In this document: one piece after another, positions 56,950 through 64,000 of the stretch
How the letters are laid out: each line of letters begins with the position of its first letter
Numbering within the stretch: position 1 is the stretch's first letter
Assembly: GCA_031761405.1 (NCBI GenBank)
Contig: JASEVX010000013.1
Location: forward strand, 45,574,105 to 45,638,104
DNA: 64,000 bases
Direction: 5' to 3'
Source of the DNA: Serripes groenlandicus
Taxonomy: Eukaryota > Mollusca > Bivalvia > Cardiida > Cardiidae
Notes under the pieces: model-generated
Seen by the model: only the letters and a program-made list of their open reading frames with translations
Database searches by the model: none
What the model was told of the DNA's origin: nothing
Made by a program: the position numbers and the translations under genes

Positions 56950-57893
56950 TTTATACGCCCGTTTTTTAAATTATAGTTTTACCTGAGGCGTACAGGCAGG
57001 CGGCATCCAGTATTTTGTCAGCTCAATAACTTAAGAAGCCATTGTCCAATCATCATCAAATTTGGTCAGAATGTGTATTAGTATAATATCTCGTACACGT
57101 TTGATAACTAGCTATATCGAGAGTTATCGCCCTTTAATTATAGAAATTACCTAAAATTGGTCTTGTCAGCTCCATAACTTAAGAAGCCTTTGGCCAATCA
57201 TCATCAATTTTGGTCAGAAAGTGTATTGGCATAAAATCTCTAGCCATATCGCTTCAGTCAATCGAGAGTTATTGCCCTTTATTTATAGAAATTACCTAAA
57301 ACTGGTCTTGTCAGCTCAATAACTTTAGAAGCGTTTGTTTAATCATCACCAAATTTTATCAGAATGTGTATTGGCATAATATTTCAGACAAGTTCGATAA
57401 CTAGCTATATTGCTTTAGTCAATCGAGAGTTATCGCTCTTTAATTATAGAAATTACCTATAATTTGTCTTGTCAGCTCAATAACTTTAGAAGCCTTTGAC
57501 CAATCAACACTAAATTTTGTCAGAATGTGTATTGGCATAATATCTCGGACAAGTTTGATAACTAGCCATATCGCTTCAGTCAATCGAGAGTTATCACCCT
57601 TTTATTATAGAAATTACCTAAAATTGGTCTTGTCAGCTAAATAACTTGTGAAGCCTTTATCCGATCATCACCAAATTTAGACAATATGTTGATGGGCAGA
57701 ATATCTTGGTCAGGTTCAATAACTTACCATGTTATCTTAGTCACTACACACTTATGTCCCTCGGAATGGCGAAAACTGTACTAACAGTGTTCGCTCTCTA
57801 AATTTGCCTGACGTACAACCAATTATCACTAAACTTGGCCTCAAAAAAACAGGACAGTCGTATTTTGTGACATTAAGGGCTCTTGTTTAAATT
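56950..57893 (+). repeat. Repeat element with five ~145-161-bp tandem units
   Basis: An outer TTATACGCCCGTTTTTT start and an AGGGCTCTTGTT end enclose five units. Each has (T)TGTCAGCTCAATAACTT, AAGCCTTTG-CCAATCATCA, TTTGGTCAGAATGTGTATT and AATCGAGAGTTATCGCCCTT blocks. Unit starts lie near 57017, 57164, 57309, 57470 and 57630. The last units are most diverged. Confidence 0.88.
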
Positions 57894-59689
57894 ACAATTA
57901 AACTATCACAAGCTCTCATTTATTAGGAATTCCTTTTTTTGGTAAAGAACATGAGGCATTTACTAAATGTGACTTTCTTTGAGGACAATTTGATCGTAAA
58001 TTAAATGTGTTTAGCTACATTTTGAGACCTTATAGTTTTAACTGGTAAAACACCTGGTCTATCCAAGAGTTCTGAGTTCAAATCTCAGTAGGGGAAAAAT
58101 TACACTGTAGCTAAATACATACAATTTAATCAATATCAGCACAGCTTTTGTGATAATCCTCAATCCATCATGCAATATCCACCAGCAACTATTTATTTAA
58201 ACAATGACTGCTTTTAAACTACTTGACCAATTTTAACTGAACTGCACAGAAATATTGATTTGGTGTCCTCTTTCAAAATGTTCAAAGGAATAAATTCTGT
58301 GTTGAATTCTGGAAACTACCCCATCAGAAAAGAAGTAAAGTGACACAATGTTTAGGTATTCTGGTATTTCTGTATAACTTGGCAGGAAAGTTCCTTATGT
58401 AACCCTAAAAATATTCAAATCATATTGATTGGTTGAAAAATAGTATCTGCATGTGACCATCCATACACTTATTCAAGTCATATGTATTAAATAAAAACAA
58501 ATGTTGCTAGGCATTATCAGAGTGTAGGGTCTTGTTTCAAGAGAATTTGGCTTAAAAAAACATTATGTTGCCCTTTCCAGAGTGGTTTAAGATCAATGCT
58601 GCCAAAAAAACTCAGAAAGGGAGTAAAATAACAATTTTCCTCTTAAATTGCATGTCTTATGTCAAGATAGTTTGGCATAAAACGTTCTTTAATTAACCCT
58701 CTACATAAATTGTTCAAGGGATATTGATTAGTTCAAAGCAATGCTGAAATGTGGGATCAGAAAATGGTAAAATGACAAATCTAAACGTTTTTCCTCTGCA
58801 ACTGCTTGTCTGATTTCAAGTTCAGTTGGCAGAAATGTTTCTTTTTTTTTCCAAAATGTTGATGCATTTATCCAAAGACATATAAACATATTTTATATGT
58901 TAATTCATGCATTTATTATGGCTATCAGGATATTCCCTCAAACTTCATGGTCAAACTATGTTCTATACTCTTTAAAGCTTTTGGGGAAATGTTCAATATT
59001 CACTGGTAAAAGTAGTTCGGGAAGTAAGTTGACTCACTCAGCTTGAACTTGAACTCTCTACCCCTGGGTGACAACTCTATCCATTATCAATTGAGCAAAT
59101 AGTAAAAGCGTTAGTGCACAACAGCTTAGTACGTGATTAAATCTGTTGAGACTGAATGCACTTTCCGAAACTTTCTGAGGCTTTGCCTTAATTCATATTA
59201 CAGACAAACTATCTTTTAGCAGTGTCTGGTGACTTTGGGTATTGTTGATTTGGCATCAAAGTTATTTTTGCATTTAATGAGGGGGTCAACATTTCTGTTG
59301 ATATTGTGTTTTTGCCAGTTATGACTGTATAACAGGTTGCAACAGGTTTCTGGTGTACATTCTCTTCACTGTTCGAAGTGTCAACAATATCACCTAACAC
59401 GGCTCATTTATAGGTTATATTTTGTACTTGTGCATAGTGGACTTCGTTTAGATATGCATACAGTAAAATAAAACATCATGGAAAAAGCTGGCGTAACTTA
59501 AAATTGCCATCTGATATGTCGACTATGGTAAACAGATCCATGTAACATCATAAACCGGTGCGTGATCGCACCGCGCAATGAATATGAAAACCACTTACCA
59601 TATACTAGATATACACGTATGCAGCAGACGACATAAAACACATCTACGCAAGACTTCAGGATATCACAATAAATAGAAACTTAATTATT
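57894..59689. other. Stretch without a clear gene; tRNA-like scrap
   Basis: At 58035-58095 there is a tRNA-like piece (TTTTAACTGGTAAAACACCT, then CTGAGTTCAAATCTCAG), probably a SINE head. A minus-strand frame at 59400-59209 has plausible composition and an upstream TGTTAG, but no motif. Diverged repeats with AAATGACAATCTAAACG-like or ATTGATTGGTTGAAA blocks recur at 58230-58850. Confidence 0.35.
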
Positions 59690-59970
59690 GAGCCCCGGTA
59701 CCTCAGTTGATAGCGACGCAGGCTGTCCATCCAAGGGTTGTGAGTTCGAATCCCAAATCGGCCAACATTTTCGACGTTTGACAAGATTCAATGTGACAAG
59801 TGTCATTCGTGTTTCACCAATAGGCTAACAGTCAATTTGGAAAAGCAGCCAGCTGCTTTGAAAGTATGTTGTAAGGAGAACAGATAGCTAGAAAACACAT
59901 AAGTAGGTGAAATGGCACCCGTGATATACTGGACAATAGTTGAAAACCGCGTTAAGCCCCAATGAATGAT
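59690..59970 (+). mobile_element. tRNA-derived SINE, family A
   Basis: It has a head GGTACCTCAGTTGATAGCGA with B box GTGAGTTCGAATCCC, then the body (TTGACAAGATTCAATGTGAC, TTTCACCAATAGGCTAACAG) and the tail GTTGAAAACCGCGTTAAGCC. It is full length. No clear target duplication was found. Confidence 0.85.
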
Positions 59971-60019
59971 CAATATTGATTTAAATCGAACATATGCTGG
60001 TAACATGTGGAATTTGAGC

Positions 60020-60950
60020 TATTTCACATTTTGTCACAATATTTTCATAAGTCATCTGCTGTAGAGGCGTTGACAGTGTCTGTTTATGGTAAAAGGAGAC
60101 AAGAGTTTCCCGGCATACCAAAGACTTTAAAAATAAAATTAATGGCTTCCATCCTACGCGCTAATAGATGCGGGAACATATATTTTATCGTGTCAGTGTA
60201 TATACAATCGTTAGTATTGGTAATTTAACAAGAAAATACCATGACATAACTGAAATACAGTTGAAAGTCATCTACAGAAAGTCTGGGTAAAGGGTTAAGG
60301 GTTAACATGTGTTGTAATAAACAGCCACTTTATCTTAATCCGTATTAAAGACTGGAATACCGTTAATTACTCCTATTCTATATTTCAAAAGCAGGTTGGT
60401 TAATCAGCGTGACAATATTATCTGTATAAAGATAATTCCTGAAAAGCAAGCGCATTTTTATTAACTGTGCATCATGAAACATCCTGTAAAAAGTGACTTA
60501 AAATAAATGATTTTTAAAATATCTGCCGTTCTGAACTATATTTACATTTTTTTTCAATTCATAGATCATTGTCCTGTAATATGGCCATATCATGGTCCCA
60601 GCTACTTAACTGTTAACAACTTATTAAACAAGATAAAACAAAATAGAATATGACTTTGGAAGGTAAGGGATAATTCCATCGGCATAGGCATAAGTTTGGG
60701 TCCGGAACATATAAGATGGAGGAATAGTTGGTTCGGTGGCGGGGTGGAGAGTAAGGAGGAACTAGACTCGGTAAGGAAAGACATCATCAGAAGATAAAGT
60801 CAAAGCCTTTCACCCCGCTGCAGGTAAAACATCTGTGTGGAAAGACACCACCGTGAGCCGCATAAACGAGGGACTAAGACGATAAGATGACACAGAAGGT
60901 TCTTCTAAGAAAAGACCAGAGGAGAAAACAACAAGTGTTATTCCACTCTT
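60020..60950. other. Intergenic sequence with MITE and SINE scraps
   Basis: TTAA-MITE words occur at 60030-60075 (TTTTGTCACAATATTTTCAT, GTCATCTGCTGTAGAGGC). A SINE tail scrap (CATGACATAACTGAAATACA) lies at 60241-60260. No gene was seen. Confidence 0.4.
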
Positions 60951-60952
60951 TA

Positions 60953-60996
60953 GCAATATCAGGGACGTAGATAAGATCTACGTCCCTGGCAATATC
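60953..60996. mobile_element. 28-bp TIR-only palindrome with 8-bp direct repeats
   Basis: GCAATATC at 60953-60960 is repeated exactly at 60989-60996. Between them, with the shared C, is the perfect inverted repeat CAGGGACGTAGA / TCTACGTCCCTG with a 5-nt loop. The layout is that of a DNA transposon reduced to its two termini, and the CAGGG ends resemble those at 8954 and 28638. Confidence 0.7.
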
Positions 60997-61224
60997 AACT
61001 ATTGAATAAAAGTACACAACATTGAGGCGGACGGCCACGCTGTTTTCACAACTCGTCTGCTGCTGAGGAGTCAGAAAGCGCATTGCGGCAAATGGAGATA
61101 ATGCTGAAAATAATTATTGACAAAGCGTTTTTAAAGTCGTCTGCTTGTTGTATGTTGGACAACTTGATAAGATCACTACACGATCAGCTTATAAGCGCAC
61201 ATCTTTTTATTTGTCCTTTAACCC

Positions 61225-61375
61225 CCTTTCCAACACATGATAAATCCGCAGCAGACGACATTCAAAACGTCTACATAATAAACAGAAACATATCAAAGAC
61301 TTATAGAGCAATTATGGAATAGAGATGAAAACATTTGACAAATGGAGAACTTGCTCATGACGGATTTTGTTAATA
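61225..61375 (+). mobile_element. Left half of a TTAA MITE family copy
   Basis: TTTAACCCCCTTTCCAACAC starts near 61217, followed by CCGCAGCAGACGACATTCAA and GGAGAACTTGCTCATGACGG. The right half is absent. Right-half words of another copy (CTCGTCTGCTGCTGAGGAGT) lie at 61044-61063. Confidence 0.6.
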
Positions 61376-61599
61376 CATGTTTCACGTCACGCCAAAACCG
61401 ACCTTCGGATATATTGACATAAATAGAATTTTCAATCAAAGAACCTACTTTTATAGTTAGAGTTTGGTCATAACCGTTCTCGTCAGCCTTTTGTTAGCCT
61501 AGATGGTAAAACGATTATTTTTTTCTGAATTACATTACATCGCACATCCTTTACAACTGCGTTGTATTATGCCGCAGAGAAAAGGGCTATTCTTATTGA

Positions 61600-61790
61600 C
61601 CATTTTCCACATACAACAAATCAGCAGTAGACAATTTGAAAAAAACTTATAGGCAAACATATGGAAACTCTATAAACGAAAGTACAATTATTGAATAAGC
61701 TTGAAACCATTGAGACAATTTCGTCTTTTGTCACAATGTTTCCAAAGTCTGATGTAGCTGCGTCAGAAAGCATCTGCAAGTGGGAAAGGG
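61600..61790. mobile_element. Nearly complete TTAA MITE family copy
   Basis: CCATTTTCCACATACAAC starts it, GACAATTTCGTCTTTTGTCA and AAGTCTGATGTAGCTGCGTC follow, and GCAAGTGGGAAAGGG ends it before TTAT. The flanking TTAA sites have decayed to TTGA/TTAT. Open frames on both strands here are artefacts. Confidence 0.75.
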
Positions 61791-61794
61791 TTAT

Positions 61795-62870
61795 GATAAG
61801 AAAATTACAGGCGACAAAAGCCGAACTAAACTTCGTCATGTTTTCCAGTCAGTGTTGGGTTGCCATATTTAAAACCGCACCAAATGCAACTATCGTGTAA
61901 AGGAAGGATCATGGTCATATCTTTAAGAGAAAGACGCAGATTATACTTTTAGCAGTGCATCGGACAATATATTCGAGGAGAGGCTGTTGTTCAGCGCAAT
62001 TCGTTTATGAAAACGTCTTAAATATTACCGTACATGTAGAAATAGCCCATAATTACCAATTTCTGCTCTTACCAAAACATTTTCAATTATATTCATTGAA
62101 AATGCCAGAAACTCATTGTATTGATACATGTATATCTCTTGAAGAACTTTATTTCATATTCGTGCCTAAACGATTTCTGAGTCGTCTGTTGCAGTTCAAA
62201 TGTATGTGGATACACATTCTTACATATATTGAGATCGTCTGGATGTCAAAATTAAACATTGCGATTCTCATTAACAAGAGTCCAATTGTCATTGTGTTAC
62301 TTGTCGGCCAGAAAACAGATCCGTCAATCAAAGATTGGCCGAAATTGGAGAGGACAAGTTATGGGACCGGGTGGTTGAATTGATTTTATTACTTTATGAT
62401 ACAAGAATGCTTAAAAAAAGCCGACATCACGTGTGATTAACCGTTTAAAAATAATGCACAAAAAACAGATTGTTGACATGTGTTTAACACCTATTGATTG
62501 AAAGTAATTATTAACGTTCATGTATTTTGATCTCATTACTTGTCGCGTCTGGCTCACTGAATGGGAAATCACACTTTATTTGAAATAATTTACTCCAATT
62601 GTGTGATGATTTGTATGGAATTGAAACATGAGACGCACTCAAACTTACTTGTGAGGCATCAAAATGTGAACAAACCCATCGAAATATAGCATACATTGAG
62701 ATAAGTAACGTTATATAATTCAGCCAAACTGCAACGACAGGAAATAAAGCAACCCAAATAATATGCCTGCCACTGTATGTTATTTTAAAATATTACGAGC
62801 TATATGAAACCAAACCCTAGACACATTTGAATATCCTGATTCCGAAATAATGTTTCTCTGGTGTGCAAGT
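61795..62870. other. Intergenic sequence, no supported gene
   Basis: A 142-codon + frame (61955-62383) includes MITE-like words (TTTCTGCTCTTACC, CGATTTCTGAGTCGTCTGTT) and has no recognised motif, so I do not call it a gene. Confidence 0.4.
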
Positions 62871-62873
62871 TGT

Positions 62874-63170
62874 TAGCTCGGTAGCTCAGTCGGTAGCGAC
62901 GCGGGCTGTCAATCCAGGGTTTGTGAGATCGAATCCCAGCTCGTCCAACATTCTTTTTGACGTTCGACAAAAGTCACTGTGACTTACGTCATTCGTCTTT
63001 CACCAATGGGCTGTTTAACAGTCTATGAGGAAAGCAGCTAGTTGCTTGGGAAGTATGTTGTGTGGTGTACTGTTGTGGGAAAACCAGGAACCGCATCAGT
63101 AGGTGAACTGGTCGCCGTGATATGACTGAAACATTGTTGAAAATGGCGTTAAACCCTAATCGTTAATCGT
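62874..63170 (+). mobile_element. tRNA-derived SINE, family A, near-intact
   Basis: It has the head GGTAGCTCAGTCGGTAGCGA and B box GTGAGATCGAATCCCAG, the body CGACAAAAGTCACTGTGACT, and the tail GTGATATGACTGAAACATTG and GAAAATGGCGTTAAACCC. It ends in short repeats of AATCGTT, the kind of 3' end made by LINE-driven retroposition. Confidence 0.9.
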
Positions 63171-63829
63171 TAGGTCACAAACTTTACGTCAAATTCAAAA
63201 TATAATCATGAATTCGGTCCAATGCAATTCAAAAGAAGGTAGACGTACTTTATTCTTGAATGTTTGTGGATTGGTTTACATATATATCCTGGTCATTACG
63301 GACATTCGTGTATTATTTCGATTCAAGCGAATCGAATGGCGTATTCCATGTTCTCGGAGAAATAATTTTCAATATACAATCACACATACACATTATTTAT
63401 TGTAGAAAACAAATATAACTATGTTTATAGCAATATATTGTACAAAATAGTAACACAACTAACCACACTTGACAAATGTACTGCAGAAGCCTTTGTGAAA
63501 AGAAGAAAGTGTTAAGTATTCGTAACACGATAATGATAAATTCCGTTAACACTGTCCGACATACAACTAATATTCAGTAGACGTCTTTGAAAATATCCAG
63601 GCAATATTATGGAAAATGTATATAATTGAAATTATATCATAAATGACGTCGCCGGGAGTGTAATAAAGCCATTGAATAAATTGCGTATTCAACTAGCGTA
63701 ATAACAATGCTACGTAACGTGAAGTCATAACGTAACGTTTAGCGTTGTAAATACGCGCGCTTTATAGCGACGTTTATATGGATATAGCGCTGTAAATTAT
63801 TAAATTAGTATTTATGATATACAAAGAAC
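63171..63829. other. Intergenic sequence with CGTAACG-rich patch
   Basis: At 63709-63745 ACGTAACGTGAAG and ATAACGTAACGTTTAGCG form short repeats. A TTAA-MITE scrap (CCGACATACAACTAATATTC) begins near 63557. No gene was seen. Confidence 0.4.
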
Positions 63830-63965
63830 ATTACATTCGTGGTCATTCAATACGAAATTTATTAAACTCGTTTTCTAAAAGTGATAAAAACTCGCCAAGG
63901 CTCATTCTTATCAATTTCAGAAAACTCGTTTAATAAATTCCGTATTGAATGACCACTCATGTAAT
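63830..63965. mobile_element. Fold-back element with ~45-bp inverted repeats
   Basis: The left arm starts ATTACATTCGTGGTCATTCA and the right arm ends TGAATGACCACTCATGTAAT. The arms pair over about 45 bp with a few mismatches and enclose about 45 bp. It is near the window edge but appears complete. Confidence 0.85.
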
Positions 63966-64000
63966 ATCCTCTATGTATACATTTTCAATAGAGTTTTGTC

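Noticed and set aside
59209..59400. Minus-strand frame resembling an exon
   Set aside because: Plausible composition, but no motif, no donor and no neighbouring exon, so it was not called.
61955..62383. 142-codon + frame
   Set aside because: It overlaps repeat-like words and has no domain or splice context.

Overview
The window looks like non-coding, repeat-dominated animal DNA, most likely from a bivalve mollusc (inference). The evidence is AT-rich intergenic sequence, GT/AG-bounded exons, a lectin-type immune gene, a Toll/LRR-like relic, LINE and DIRS-type retroelement relics, several tRNA-derived SINE families, and MITEs of at least three kinds. No prokaryotic operon, CRISPR array or phage module is present. 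I cannot fix the species from sequence alone; a heterodont such as a dreissenid is a guess based on the MITE family.

Host genes are few. (1) A C-type lectin-like gene on + has its last two exons at 3924-4005 and 6082-6323; they join in phase 1 and share one frame. (2) A small chromodomain protein gene on - has two exons (51372-51205 and 49429-49244) that join in phase 0 to give about 117 residues with a complete aromatic cage. (3) A secreted LRR (Toll-like) ectodomain relic lies at 21974-22640, broken by in-frame stops. (4) An unrecognised ORF at 39156-39431 has a tandem duplicate at 39700-40225, and a SINE has landed in that duplicate.

Layout. 0-8 kb: two decayed LINEs around the lectin exons, with a 22-bp minisatellite and a SINE in the lectin intron. 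8.2-10.1 kb: a DIRS-type retroelement relic, itself hit by a 301-bp TIR element with a perfect 5-bp target duplication. 11.6-20.8 kb: a satellite of 51-bp monomers (about 160 copies) in two blocks, each closed by the same 140-bp unique segment. 22-30 kb: LRR relic, MITEs, an inverted pair of tandem arrays, a 31-bp array, SINEs and LINE ends. 30.7-38.4 kb: a second large array of about 240 copies of a 32-bp unit with a fixed 20-bp block and a variable 12-bp block. 39-44 kb: the duplicated ORF and then little of note. 44-64 kb: scattered SINEs and MITEs, the chromodomain gene with tandem repeats in its intron, a nearly identical triplication of about 207 bp, a multi-unit repeat of about 150 bp, and fold-back elements.

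The genes do not form a pathway. The main biology is repeat biology: satellite homogenisation and higher-order structure, nested and chimeric transposons, SINE families that share one 3' tail, and minimal TIR-only remnants. All product calls rest on reading motifs by eye; no database search was run.
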